Below, piece by piece: positions 12,218-24,054 of a stretch of DNA of 64,000 bases. Origin of the DNA: Takifugu bimaculatus (taxonomy: Eukaryota > Chordata > Actinopteri > Tetraodontiformes > Tetraodontidae); the NCBI GenBank assembly GCA_004026145.2, contig CP034992.1, positions 2,303,927-2,367,926 of the forward strand. Reading direction: 5' to 3'. Position 1 is the stretch's first letter. Each line of letters starts with the position of its first letter. Both the position numbers and the translations under genes were made by a program. The notes under the pieces were generated by a model that was given only the letters and a program-made list of their open reading frames with translations, did no database searches and was not told where the DNA came from.

Positions 12218-12831
12218 TCCGAAATCTCCACAATGTGAGTGCGCGATTTTCCCTCCGTGTCTTGAATGTAAACTCAACTCACGCCCTCAGCGTGGAGTAA
12301 TGACGCAGAAGTGACGGATTTAAACACCACGGGCGCGCCCCCGTTAAAGCGACGGGAGCGCGCGTAAATCCGGGATTTACCGATGTCTCTCTCTATTCGG
12401 TCTCAGAGCTACTGGGCAGGGAGTAAGCATATAGAAATACATATATATACTTAAATTCTGTCACAAATGTAGGATTTTAAATGTTTGGTTATTAAATCCA
12501 GCCCTGCATGTTAGGAAGGCTTTCTGAATAAGAACCAACACCGCTTTCACTTCATGTTACCACAGAATAACGTCACCTGACGACGTGGGCTGAGGGCAGG
12601 ACATTTCTGAAATGTTCCATTTTGTCAGGCGTGTGTCACACGAGTCGGACAGAACCACAAAAGCAGCGGCAGTTGTGCTCTCCCAATAACCCTGTTGAGA
12701 AAAGCCCCTGAAAGGACGGCAACTTTCACTTTCACTCTGCAGCTCATCATTATTTGGCTTTAGAAGCCGCCCCACCTTCTCTGTCTTGGAAAATAAACCC
12801 CATCATTCAAGTAAAACATCAACAGAGAGGA

Positions 12832-12853
12832 GGGGGGGGGGGGGGGGGGGGGG
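12832..12853. repeat. poly(G)22 tract
   Basis: Twenty-two G residues are followed by CAGGCAG, in the gap between rassf5 and ikbke. Confidence 0.95.
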
Positions 12854-12939
12854 CAGGCAGTGTTGATACGGACTCCTGATGGTCTGTCATTAAACCCACA
12901 GAGGTGACATTCACATTAAATAAATCCTTGATATCCGAG

Positions 12940-13125
12940 TCTGTTGGGAACTGGTCTGAGAACTGAAGGGTTCTGGTTCAAACCCCAGTGCAGACTGCTG
13001 AGCTACCCTTGAGCAAGGTACCGAACCCACAAATGCTCATATAAGACCCTGCCACGAACATCCGACTCGTCCAGGGGTGGACCCTCCCCGTGAGCCCGAC
13101 GGGTTGAAGCAGTAAAGAAGAAGAG
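12940..13125 (+). mobile_element. degenerate tRNA-derived SINE fragment
   Basis: GGTTCAAACCCC near 12976 resembles a pol III B box. It is followed by GCTACCCTTGAGCAAGGTAC, a block common in fish SINE-like repeats, and ends with CCGACGGGTTGAAGCAGTAA then AAGAAGAAG, like the widespread GGATAAGCGGT-type teleost tail. The A box is not clear and the copy is diverged. It lies between rassf5 and ikbke. Confidence 0.5.
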
Positions 13126-13507
13126 AAGATTTTTGGAGACACTAATATTCTGATTGAATATTAAAGATGTCAGTGAGGTCAGGACAGTTAATGGCACGCG
13201 TGCTTGCACACACACATGCACACATGATGTGTCAGTGGTCATTCTTGCTACATCTTTGAAACTTTTACCTGATTTCACACAAATATTGTACATAAAATCC
13301 CATTTACAACAAGAATGTGGTCACTCTGAGGAATCAGAGTTCCTGTTCATCAACATCTGAGGCGTTGACTCGTCCCGAGTTGTAGTTAAAGGCTTTAAGC
13401 TGGAAAACATCTGTAATAATCTCTGAAGCACGTTCAGATGGGGGGGACACGTCATCAGTCGGTGCCTGAGAGGAGGAGCGAGCTTGTGAGAGATGCTGGC
13501 CTTTGGA

Positions 13508-13803
13508 TCACATTGTCGAAGGTCTGGACGGATTTGGCTCCAGAGCTGCCGCAGCGTTCGCTGCCCCGAGGCTGCAGATAAACAAAACCGAACCGTATCA
13601 GCGTCGACCCTGCGGTTTGTCAAATGACGGACTGGAATTCACCGAACTGACCTCTCAATAATACTGTTGTTGCATTTCAGCTCTCTCACCAGAATCTCCA
13701 TTTCCTCCTTCAGATGATGCATCCTACAGTGAGAACAGGTCTTAGAACAAGCATCAGTGGCCTGCCCCCCTTCCCCCCATACACACACACACACACACAC
13801 GCA

Positions 13804-13852
<49 letters not shown>

Positions 13853-16800
13853 ACCTCAACACCATGTGTTGCTTATCAGTGGGTTCCAATCCAGGCTGCT
13901 GTGGTTCTTGGTTGGACTGAAGGCTGTAAAGGATTCTGTCCAGAGTCTACGTAAGACACAAGATGCTAAATTACATTGATGAGATGCTACAGGGCAAAAG
14001 GTGACTGGATCACACAGGAAACGATGGGAATGAGACTCCCGTAAAATAGACAGTACAGGATATGCATCCAATGCTGGCTATTAAAGGCACACAAGGTCAT
14101 TGTATATGGAACAACAGCCAGTAAAGACCAGTGGTGTTGCGGGTAGCTAAATAAAGGCCAGCCAGCCTGATCAAATAAAGGCCTCACAGGAGGCCAACAA
14201 TTAGCGTTAAACTCCCCCACGCACCCGCAGCTCAGACAGCCCAAATCTAACTTTAATTATAAAATGAGAAAATCCAGTTGTGGTGCCTCTGTTGTGTCCT
14301 TTAGCTAAAGTGGCTCCAGTTTAACCAAAGAAATGGGTCAGTGCAGGCTGTGATATGATTACGCACTCAGGAAGGGTGAGGGTAAGTGAATTTCCTGCCC
14401 TGTCAGGTTCCAATCTTCAATCTGACAGAGTGCAAAACCGACCTTATTTTTCTGCTGCTCACTCATCTCCAAGTCTGCCAACAAGCCGATGGAGAAAGAG
14501 TTGAACTCCTGCAGCCGGGTCTGCATCTCCAGTAAAACGCTGCAAACGTGGTGAAAGGAAAGGAAAAAATGTTAAGAGAAAACCATCTCAGGCTATGGCA
14601 TCGCTGCTTTGTACAACAGAAGACACACATAAACAAAAACATTCTTTTAAATTTTGATTTGCAACCAACAAGGCTACACGTGCCCGGGGTTAAGGATGGG
14701 ACCGGCTCTGACCTGCTCCATATCCGGGTTGAGGCCAAAAGCTCCTTGTACCTCAGCACAGAGTCTTCTCTGAAGAGAGACTTCACCCTCTTAATGTGGT
14801 TCGACAGGTGGATCCTTCAGAGGGAGAGCAGAGTTAGCATGATTACAGAGAGGTGAGCAGAGAATCTGCCCCAGGCTGCGTGAGCGGGCTCCCACTCACT
14901 TCTCAAACTTGTGGATTTGTTCAGTCGTTATACGGCAACTCTGCGGGAAATGATTAGAGTCTTCTGTCAAAAGAGCAACAGACCAAAGCGATGAAGATGC
15001 ACTGAGGTAAACATACATACTGCCGTTAAGTCTGTCTTTACGATAATGCTGATGGATCGCCGTTATCTTCTGCAGCAGCACCTGCATCTTCTGACAGCTG
15101 CGAGGGGGGACAGGAGGTCAGAGGTCAGACACCACAGAGCCACCATGGCAGCGCAGATCTGAACCCGGGCACCTTTTGTCACTGGCCAGCACCTCCGCCA
15201 GCTTGGCCTGCTCTATCTGCAGGTGGTCCAGCCGGCTCTGAAACTCCTGGATGCAGGCGGCGTAAATCGGCAAGTGCTCATGGACCTGAGGAGACGGGAA
15301 CAGGCTGAATCCTGGATCAACAGATCGCAAGTCTGACAGGGGCTTAATGGCCTCTAATCCCGGATTAGCAATTAAGCAATCGGGCCGACCCATCGGCAGG
15401 GGTAACGGTCAGAGAACGACTTCAACGAGAACGCTAATGAGCGCAGTGACGACGTGTTGTTGCTAGTGTGCTGTCACATGAATGAATAAACCTCTTTGCC
15501 TTTAAAGATAAATAGCTGGAGCTATTTCATCGCAACTGCCACTTTTATCATGTGACACCCTGAGTGGACCTTTTCATCCTGATTCAATCAACTGTAATAT
15601 TTCAAGTACAAGCGCCGCTACACATTGTTGATCATTCCTACTTTATCTAATCTCTTTGATTCACTTTTATCATCAAATATCAGCAGATTTGTCTTTGAAG
15701 ATGCTCACCGACTTCAGCTTCTGACTGTTGTCAGCAGGACTTTGGTTTCCAGAAGCATAGTGGCCTCTAAAAGTGTAAGAACACAGCGAGGGGGGAGCAG
15801 CATGTGTCAGATAGGAGCTCAAGACATTTAATAAAACAAACACCAGCGCGTGTATCGCTAACACACACGTAGGAACTCACAGCATGTGAATCCTGTGGTC
15901 CAAGTTGAGGCATGACTGTAGTCTGATGGTGATCATCGCGATGCTGTGCATCACTTCTCCACACTCCTTTTGCAGTTTCATCCTGATGACGAAACATGCG
16001 AGAGGGACAAAGAGGGAGGAGAAATGTAGGGGGCCGTGTAGTCATCGGTGTAGTGACACAAGCCTGTTTGTGTGTGTGTCTCACATGTAGCTGTAGAAGC
16101 CCTGCAGAAGCAGCTCTCTGTGTGTGCGCAACAACTGTGTGACCATCAGATACTGGTGCACGGCTCCCACTATCACCTGGAGACAACAGAGAGGGGGAGG
16201 ATGGGTCGTGAACGTTGCAGCAAGAGACAGCACAAACATGAACTGGAGGAAACCAGAAGGCCATTAAATAACGCTAAAAACAACAAAAACAATGAACTGA
16301 GTTTAAGTGTCATTTAAAGTCAGATTAAAAGATGGACGATTATGGAATATACCGCCGTACCTTAGTGAAATTGTAGTCTGCCAGAACATCAAACTTGGGT
16401 GGAATAACTGGAGTCTCCGCTACACAGAAAAACCCCAAACATGATGTGAATCTTAGAAAGCATCTGCTCCTGTCACTTATATGTACATCAGAGGACTTGC
16501 ACATCGTCTTCTGAGGACAACAGTAAAGCGTCTTCACAGATGTGCATCAGAGGTGTGCTGGAGTGTCTTACGCTCTCTAAAGGGCAGGCTGGGATTTGGT
16601 TCAAAGCCGTAGCTGAGCAGAGTGAGGGGCTGCGTGGGCGAGGTGTGGGGAAGGTTGACCGCCTTCATGCTGCCTTCTAAAGGGAGCGCGTGACCCAGGT
16701 ACAGCAGATGTTGCTGCTCCACTCCTATACCGGTCTGAGACGCCACCTCTTCAAAGAACGTCGCCACCCTGAAAGGATTGAGATGTAGAATCACGATCAC

Positions 16801-19456
16801 ATCATGTAGCTAGTTAGAAACTCCACACACACACACACACACACACAGGTTTGTGTCCTCGCGGTTCTGCAAATGATTTACATTTACAGTTGATCTTGGG
16901 CACATTTTCAGTACCTGATTCACTTGGATCCACCCACATGTTCTCTGTGCTATAAAATAAACACAAACTCTGATGTGGCAACACACATTTAAAGGTCAGG
17001 AGAGTCCAACCTGCATATATTCCCATACAAGCTGCATAATGTGAGCGGTGCGGGCGTGTGTGAGCACATACGTGTCGTAGTGGTGTATGTAGATGCAATG
17101 AGCCATGGCCTGCTGCAGAGAGAAGAGGTGAACTGGCTGCCGCTTCAGGATGTCTGTAGTGGCTGTAAAGAACTGGTCGAAACCCCAACACTTCTCCTGG
17201 TCGGCCTCCATTATACCAGCGAGCACTGGAACCAGCAGCACTTTCAAGCCCCTACAGGCAGACCGAAAGAACGGATAAATGCAGAGCGCCGGTGTCTAAC
17301 ATGGTTTTAGGTGCCGACATACTGTGACAGTTGGCAGCTGTGGGGGAGGCTGTAGCTCCACTCTATGGATCCGTCTGCAACGCGCTGTAATCCAGAAATG
17401 GCGCCCGTTGGCTTCTCCGTTGTTATTTTAAACCTACAGATTAAAACAGGAACGCTCACAGATGCTGAATGGTGTTTCTCATCTACTTTTGCCTCTTTCA
17501 CACATGTGAAGTGCAGCTGATGCAGGTACCTACATGGTCAGTTTGTTCTTTCTGGGTCCTCCATACGGAATGAAGGGGAGACTCCCGGTGGCAGCGTGGT
17601 AAAACGTCACGCCGATACTCCACAGGTCCACGCTCACTCCGTAGGATTTCTGATGAGGCTTACGCAGCACGGCGCGTTCGTACATGTCTGGATGCTACAC
17701 ACACATAACAGCAAATACATTACAATCTTCTACGGGATTTGGCACCACCAGGAACCTGCCTGACCACAGGTTACCCCCTGCCTGACCCTCTACCTTCAAG
17801 ACCACCGATAAATTAAATCCAGCTTGGGGGAGAGCGCGAGGCCATTTTTAGATCATGTAAACGGTGCAGTACCAGATTACCCCACTAGAGGGAAACCCGG
17901 CCTTGACCGTGAGGGCTGCTCTTCAGCATTAAGACCTGTACTTTTCCTGAATGGCCATGACATTAACACAATTTCATCACCATTCACTGCCGTCACTGGT
18001 AGAACTCATAAATACGTGACAGAAAATATTGAGAGGCAAATTTAGGAAAACCAATGCTGTTGGAGCTTAACAAATGGGCGGTGACTCTTTCCATTGTGTA
18101 CTGTGAACGGCTACACCCTCTCATGCAGATACTGCTCAAATGTTCCCTTTCTAGTGCATCTGAGGTTTATAGCAAAGCAAGTTGTGGCTTTGTGGAACGC
18201 GTGTAAACCCTGCTTCCTTCTACGTTTCATTTAATACAGACCAGAAAAGAAAAAAAAACTCTGAATGGACTTAAACACTTCATCTGAAAACTGTTACATC
18301 GCAGTTAATTTAATTGTCTTGAGTATTCAGTCGCGTTCACCGAATGCATGTCCTTTAAGTCTCACCAGAAACATGAAAATCACCCCTTCAGTATTTTGCA
18401 TTGCTAAACGTCACAAAAACTGCATTATCAGGAAGCAGTATGATTAATTTCAGTATGCTTCGCATAGATCTGCATTTACATTAAATAAATAAAAAGGTTC
18501 CTCCGCTGTGAGATGCAGCTGAATGTGCACCAGTGCGACAGCTACTTTACCAGATATTCTTCAGTTCCATAGATAGGAAATGAACTTTTCATCATCTTCC
18601 AGCTCTCTCGCCGCACCAAAGTCAGTCAGCTTATAGACGGACTTGCCGTCTTCCCCAGCTTGCCGCATGATGTTGCCCGGCTTAATGTCCCTGTGCACCA
18701 CTCCATTTTCACGGAGGTGGTTCATCCCCCGGACTGAGGAGCAGAAAGCAACCTTAATGCCGACAGATGAAATAATTGATAAAAACAGATCTACACCCAC
18801 CGACACACTGTAAAACTGTGAGGAACTCTGTTTCAGGAAGGCCAAAGGCATTTTCTGGCTCCTCCAGTACAGTGAGCAGACTTCCACCTGAACAGTATTC
18901 CATCACCAGGATCTTCTGCTTGGACGGAAGCTGCAGACCAACGGAGAAATGTGAAGTGGATGTTTTAAAGGCCTATATGAAACAGAGAGGTGGAGGCAAC
19001 CCACCTCTTCCACTGCATACAGCCTGACAATGTTGCTGTGGTTGAGCTTCCTCAGCATCTCAAACTCTCGCATCTGGACATCGTGCGGGCGGTTGTAGCT
19101 CATAGTGTTAAAAACCTTAACAGCCACCAGCTCGCCTGATTTCTGCAAACACACACACACACACGCGCGCGCGAGCACACAAACGTACTATTAAATTAGT
19201 TTCACACAGTAAGGTCACCTTCAAACTACAGCCATAAAGCCTTTCTTATTCCAATAACTCTTGTTGCGTTAAAATAAAATAAAAACTAGGCTTAAGCTTT
19301 GCTTAAAAAAGCAACCTTGAAAGTGTGTTAGGACAGCATCCTACGGTGTTTGGCTACCTTATTCCGTGCCTTGTAGACACTGGCTGTGGCCCCTTGACCC
19401 AGGACATCTTGTAAGGACCACAGGTAGTTTGGTGTGCTGGCCATCATCCCTGACAT
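13508..19456 (-). CDS. ikbke: ikbke, inhibitor of nuclear factor kappa-B kinase subunit epsilon
   Basis: IKKepsilon is a Ser/Thr kinase that, with TBK1, phosphorylates IRF3/IRF7 in antiviral signalling. Coding exons: 19358-19456, 19005-19142, 18801-18930, 18551-18733, 17534-17694, 17323-17433, 17072-17251, 16572-16768, 16361-16419, 16085-16176, 15881-15982, 15709-15766, 15173-15285, 15021-15097, 14900-14940, 14752-14814, 14443-14539, 13855-13946, 13652-13723, 13508-13571. After discounting one surplus base in each of two exons, all phases join and give about 708 residues (human 716). Visible motifs: LGQGATASVYKARNK (P-loop), GELVAVKVFN (catalytic Lys), VVHRDIKPGN, LTDFGAARE, activation-loop Ser before YGTEEYLHPDMYERA, a ubiquitin-like segment ending LLYLGHALPLE, coiled-coil scaffold exons, and C-terminal NNSIIER. 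LGQGATASVYKARNK and EKPTGAISG favour IKKepsilon over TBK1. Three in-frame ATGs (19456, 19447, 19444) lie at the start; the third gives MASTPNYLW and aligns best with mammals. Confidence 0.95.
13781..13850. repeat. interrupted (CA)n next to an ikbke splice donor
   Basis: (CA)n with a GCACGCG interruption ends one base before GAACCTCAAC. In sense it reads GTTCGTGTGTG immediately after the donor of ikbke exon 13855-13946. Confidence 0.95.
14900..14940 (-). CDS. ikbke: ikbke small scaffold exon with one surplus base
   Basis: The IKK-related family motif YNEEQIHK is expected here. The sequence gives LPYND, then needs one base (near 14923) skipped to continue EQIHKFE. Unedited, the frame hits TGA straight after ND. 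The acceptor TTCCCGCAG and donor GAGAA|GTGAGT are strong. Length 41 versus the 40 required by the neighbouring phases (1 in, 2 out) confirms a single surplus base. Confidence 0.82.
16915..16949 (-). other. ikbke: possible 35-nt cryptic or poison exon in the ikbke intron
   Basis: It lies between the coding exons 17072-17251 and 16572-16768. A strong pyrimidine-rich acceptor (TGTTTATTTTATAG) and a usable donor (AATCAG|GTACTG) enclose 35 nt. Its length is not a multiple of three. Inclusion would shift the next exon into a frame that meets TAG after about 14 codons, so the transcript would be a nonsense-mediated decay target. It matches nothing in IKKepsilon or TBK1. This is inference from splice-site shape only. 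Confidence 0.25.
18551..18733 (-). CDS. ikbke: ikbke kinase exon with HRD and DFG motifs, broken by one surplus base
   Basis: This exon encodes GMNHLRENGVVHRDIKPGN and YKLTDFGAARELEDDEKFIS, the catalytic and activation segments. As written, the frame then reads YLWN and stops. Ignoring one base near 18575 restores IYGTEEYL up to the donor TATCTG|GTAAAG at 18551. The activation-loop Ser codon sits immediately before the break. The exon is 183 nt, whereas phase 1 in and phase 0 out require 182, which independently confirms one extra base. An assembly error is more likely than a null allele, because the flanking exons and splice sites are intact. Confidence 0.88.
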
Positions 19457-20232
19457 GCTGCAGTAAAGACTGAGCAAATGATACCAAATAAGAATCTGTT
19501 CCCGTTCTTCAGGCTGGAACAACCACTGTCAAAACAACCAAATTTGACATTATTTTAAAAAGGAAGCCTCTACATCCACCTTAGGGGCGAATGAGAAAAA
19601 CATATGCAATATATTTAATATTTTATCATATGATTCTATATTAATATACTAATTATATACTAATGTGAGCTGGCTCTTATGTAACATATCAATAACCATT
19701 TACAAATAAACATTTTTGTTCCTAACTGGATTTAATTAAAAGATTTCCAGATTGTAAAGTAAAAGTAATTCTTCAAGTCTTTTTATAAAAATGTGTGGTC
19801 CCTATTTTTTTAACACATATAGATAGCAACATTATAAACATAATTTATATCCTGCAATAAGAAAATAAGACTTTTTATGAGCTGTTGCCTAACAATTCCA
19901 ACAACACATGAGCCTTTCCTTAGTAAATATTGCAATGACACAAGACTATTTTTGCAGAGAACTAAAGAAAATACTCTATACCAATTGGCGAAACAGCAGG
20001 GGCATTAAAATATCAATGTAAAACCATTAAACTCCTTCCTCTTCTGTGTAGAGCCAATTACAGTAAAACACCATAAAGTAAATGACATGTAGCTTTAGCT
20101 TACATTAGCTGACATTCAGGTCGGGAATTGGGTACAACTACACCCCATACTAACTAATCCTCCTATTGACATCTACAAGACTGGACTTAATTAAACGGTA
20201 GTTCAATATGCAGCAGTAAAGGTCGCTTTTAC
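19457..20232. other. ikbke intron 1, AT-rich
   Basis: A strongly AT-rich intron separates the non-coding exon 1 from the first coding exon. No further feature was seen. Confidence 0.65.
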
Positions 20233-20400
20233 CTGTCTGGAGCTGCAGTTAGCTTCGCTACTTCTCCGGCGGCCACTGGAAGGCCTCGTCTTCCGGGATT
20301 TGTGGTGTCAGAGTTAGTTTCGTCAGTTACAGCTCATGATTTTCCGGCGCTGCACGGAAAATCCAGCGAGTCATAACAACGTCGGTTTCCTTGTTTGTGC
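20233..20400 (-). promoter_or_regulatory. ikbke: ikbke non-coding first exon donor and TATA-less promoter
   Basis: A donor CCAGACAG|GTAAAAGC lies at 20233/20232. The first coding exon begins at an acceptor (TTTACTGCAG at 19458) one base before its ATG, so a 5' non-coding exon is required and this donor fits. Just upstream on the minus strand are ETS-type TTCCGG motifs (20291-20296 and 20342-20347) and CpG-rich sequence without a clear TATA box. The transcription start is probably near 20280-20340. No convincing ISRE or NF-kB site was read. Confidence 0.5.
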
Positions 20401-20894
20401 CAGAAAGGCCGGTTTCTCACCTGCCTCTGCAACAGGTACGTCAGTGCCGGAAGCTCTGCCGAGGGACTCGGCCGCTCATTTTCTTCGGTTCGAGCGTCGA
20501 TCCGCCCCGCCAGACAACACCAGCAGCATGCCGGTCACAATTTTAGGAAGTGCGGAGGTTCGGAAGGGACGGGCTTCGGTCTGCGGGAGATCCGCAAAAT
20601 AAAGCAACCGAGCGCAAACGGAGCGGCCGAAGGCGTCGACAACACCGACAGTGTTGTTAATTAATTATAAACATCACTTTAAATAGAAGTCTGACGTTTA
20701 TCTCCAAAAGGAAAGAAGTTATTTGACTGGTGAAACACTTGTTTACAACGCGAGAAGCTCCGATTGCCACCATTAAAGTCCTCCCCTGAAAACAAAAGTT
20801 ACTGTAAAATGTTCCGGAATCCTTTCAGACAATATTTACAGGCCCGTTTAGTTTTTAAGTAGATTAATTATTCACGTTTTATATAATTGTTACA

Positions 20895-21637
20895 TTTATT
20901 GACAAAATCAGCTACTCTCAGTACCAGTCAACTTCGTGGAAGTTTATTCATCTGAACATATCGATTTAATTTTTATATACATTGTATAAATGAGTTAGAA
21001 GAGAAAAAAAAATCAAAAGTTTGGAACAACTATTACCAAGACAAAAGTTGAATATTCTAGACTTGCATCAAAAATGCTGGGGATATAGATCTTTTGTAAT
21101 CTCATTAGTTTTAGTCATAATTTCATGATATGTTTATGGTTTCAATCACCAAAGCAAATATTTATATAGCAAGCAATGTTTATTAAAAACAAAACATAAA
21201 ACAGATCTACTACAAGAACTACACAGAATTATATAAGGCCTATTTGATTTAACTACTATTGCTATGTACAATATTGTACCAAAAAAGAGTGTACCTCTGT
21301 AATGTACAACATTGTATATACAAAGTATATCTGAGCACAGGATTCTCCAGTAATACAGAGACAACTATAAATACTTTTGACATTATGGTCTCGTTTTTTT
21401 TTTTTTAATTCTCTTGATTTCAAATGGACACAAAAATGCAAAATGAACATTTCTGACACATCAGCCCCCACGCAGTTAGTTCACACGCAAGCAGAGTTGT
21501 TCAAGTGCACTAAGACTGATTTGAGATTGATGAGTCGAGTCCCGGCTTACGCTTCACCGTCAGCGCCGCCGGGACAAAACACACCAACCGATTACACCAC
21601 ATGTCTGTGTGCAACAGAGTGTGTGTAACTCACCACC

Positions 21638-21672
<35 letters not shown>

Positions 21673-23486
21673 GCTGTCACGTTCCCTCCTGTTGCCACGA
21701 TGAGGTAAGAGCGACACAAATTCCCCAGGTTATGCACACAGTGATTAAAAACACATTTTTTTAAAAAACAATTTATCATTGAGAATTCTCTGCTGGATTT
21801 CTGGAAGTGGAGAAACTTTATATATTTATTTAAAATAAAAAACACCCTGAAAATAATTTATTCGGTGTATCCTGAATGGCACATGATTCAATTTATCGGT
21901 TATAAAAACCAGATTTTGCAAAGGGATATTCTGGTAACCATCAGTAAATTTCTCTGTAAAGCTTTTATAAAGAGACACCCTTTCAGGTACCACTACAGGC
22001 TTTTTAATAATCTGCTTCTGTGTACACAGTGCATATTTATTCAGCTCGCGAGGCTGCTGTTCCTCCAGAACACGGGACAAGTTTTTTAGTCTTTTCCCCA
22101 AGTGTGCGTCTCTGATAAAGCCACCAGGCAGCCTCCCTTTAAAATGGACTCGCGCTCCACATTCACGCATGCTCACACATTTGGACAGCTACGACGTTTC
22201 ACCATTACAGATTCTGAGCATTTATAGACAAGTGGAAAGTAAGAACAACAACAATCATAATAAAATCAACGCTGATGCACAGATGAGGTGGTCGGTTGTG
22301 CTTCTGTCTAAACACACTCAGGAGGATCCTCAGTTTCATGCTTCCAGTTTTCATCGTGATTATTACACAAACATACACACTATTACAATTATAAAACCTC
22401 CTTTTTTTTATTGTAAATGATTAAGCCGTAAGCCTTAATGCTGTCCTGTAGCTGGTACCGCATCCGTACGAACGGATGCAAGCAGGCAGCTCATCGCTGT
22501 GGCTGCCAGCTATGGCCCCAGCATGCACGGAAAACCTGAAAGGCGTTTAGCTGCCGAAAAAATAAAGAAAAAAAAAACGCCATCACACACGAGTTTGAAG
22601 TTGAAGTGTGTGTCTGCGTGTTCAGTCCAACATTACCAATATAAAATGCTGGGTTTCAGTGGTCCTCTACATATAAAATATAGAGCTGCAGAAGGGAAGT
22701 AATGCCTCAAACCAAAAACGGATTTTTATTGCTATTTTTGCATTCAGAATGTTACATCTTGGAAAACGCTGCTCCCACTGGGATGCTAGTAATGACTATT
22801 AATATTACCAGTAATAAAATCACCAAAAAAACCCCAATGGAAGAAAATATTAACTAAAGCTCTTTTTTTTTGCTGGACTTATGGCCACATCTGGCCCAGT
22901 TGTCTTTTCAAGTCCGTTTTTATGTGTGAAGTCAGAGAGTTTGTTTGGAAAGCTTCGCATTTCACAGTCTCTTCTCAAGAAGGAAACACTCTCTTCCCAT
23001 TCACCAGTCATGGGTCGTGAGAAATGTTTGCAATGCAGAAGAAAGAAATCAAACAGTGCTTTTTAATCCACACTTAGATCTGTGTGCACAGGCAAATAAC
23101 ACTCTTGCACACCCACTCAAACATTACAAACTAGTGTATTTAACTGCAGGTCTGTTAGCTTCCTTACTGAAGTCCTGTTCCCTTTTCCAGTGAATCTCTG
23201 GTGGCAAAGTAAAAAACAAAACAAAAAACAAGCCTGAAATCACCATCAAACTGTGCAGGGTGTTATTGGATGTGGATTAAAACCAGTTGCCCCGAGTCGA
23301 GAAAAAAAATAAAAATCTTGAAATTGTAAAGGGAACCCAGCATCTTCTGAAGTCATCTGGACACACACACTAGGGAATGCTACACATAAAAAGTGGGGTT
23401 GAAACAAATGAAGTGCTTCCTGCGCCTGTTAGGATCTGAATCGAAGAGTTTGCAAGAATCGGGGATCACACGGGAGGAGGGGGGCT
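20895..23486 (-). other. srgap2: srgap2 3' UTR (extent approximate)
   Basis: AT-rich sequence follows the stop codon with no further reading frame of note. Minus-strand AATAAA signals occur at several places, including 21857-21862, 21825-21830, 21179-21184, 20943-20948 and 20895-20900, so alternative cleavage sites are possible. A (CA)14 microsatellite lies at about 21643-21671. The real 3' end cannot be fixed from sequence alone. Confidence 0.5.
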
Positions 23487-24054
23487 CTAAACTGGACAGG
23501 ACTTATCATTAGACTGGGGGGAAGGAGGAGGGGGAGGGGTGTGAGGGAGAGAGTGTGTCTGGCCTGTGAGTGGAGGCGGGGGTGTAGGGGGGACCGTTGA
23601 AGTCGGGGAACCCATGGCAGGGCTGCTAGCCCCTCCTCCGCTCTTTGGGAACACCACTGGTTTGGGCCTTGTTGCCGGGGGTCGCAACTCTCTAAAGGAG
23701 GGTACAGAAGAGGAGAGGGAGGAGGAGGAGAGCGAGGGGGACGTAGCAGAGGGCAGAGGGCTCCGTGGTTGACTCTTAGCTGGGCGGAAAGATGAGGGCA
23801 CGTCAGCTGGCTGAAGAGGCGCTGCGTTGAAGCGGGTGGGCGTGTGAGGAGCCGCCCTCGCTGTCCCTAAACAAACGGGAGTGGAGTGGACTGGATGGCT
23901 CTGAAGCTCCTCCTCCACCGCCGCCGCCGCCCACGCCTTTGAGCTGTTCCAGTGTGTCCAGGACTACGTCGGGGGCGTGCGTATGTTTAGATGCATTCTG
24001 TCTCTCCACCTTACCGAACTCGCTTAATGCAGAGCTCACTGCAGTCTCCATGTC
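23487..24054 (-). CDS. srgap2: srgap2 terminal coding exon, with one surplus base
   Basis: It opens DMETAVSSALSEFGKVERQN and continues HAPDVVLDTLEQLK and SEPSSPLHSRLF to LQRSASS, then meets a TGA. One base dropped within 23803-23816 gives DVPSSFRPAKS, then LRPPATRPKPVVFPKSGGGA and a proline-rich tail ending QSNDKSCPV with TAG at 23487-23489. The human C-terminus has the same order (RSAST, FRPVKS, PPATRPKPTVFPK, STDKSCTV). A (Gly)n run encoded by GGC/GGA codons near 23920 is a likely variable repeat. Confidence 0.88.

Larger units (their letters stand above)
12218..13507. other. ikbke-rassf5 intergenic gap
   Basis: It holds the rassf5 long-isoform 5' UTR and CpG-rich promoter (12218-12420), a poly(G)22 tract, the SINE fragment and the ikbke 3' UTR. 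No clear minus-strand AATAAA was found between the ikbke stop and 12.4 kb. Confidence 0.6.

Noticed and set aside
11434..12314. Plus-strand open frames of 128-148 codons opposite rassf5 exon 1
   Set aside because: They are antisense shadows of a GC-rich exon; the minus strand carries the C1 motif and splice sites.
12970..12990. Possible tRNA gene at the GGTTCAAACCCC B-box-like motif
   Set aside because: No cloverleaf or convincing A box; it fits a degenerate SINE better.
17012..17072. Read-through of ikbke exon 17072-17251 encoding YVLTHARTAHIMQLVWEYMQ
   Set aside because: The conserved protein continues VATFFEEVASQTG in the exon at 16768, joined from donor GACAC|GTATGT, so this stretch is intronic.
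20336..20664. Plus-strand frames of 88-89 codons near the ikbke promoter
   Set aside because: No recognisable domain; a CpG-rich promoter gives open frames by chance.
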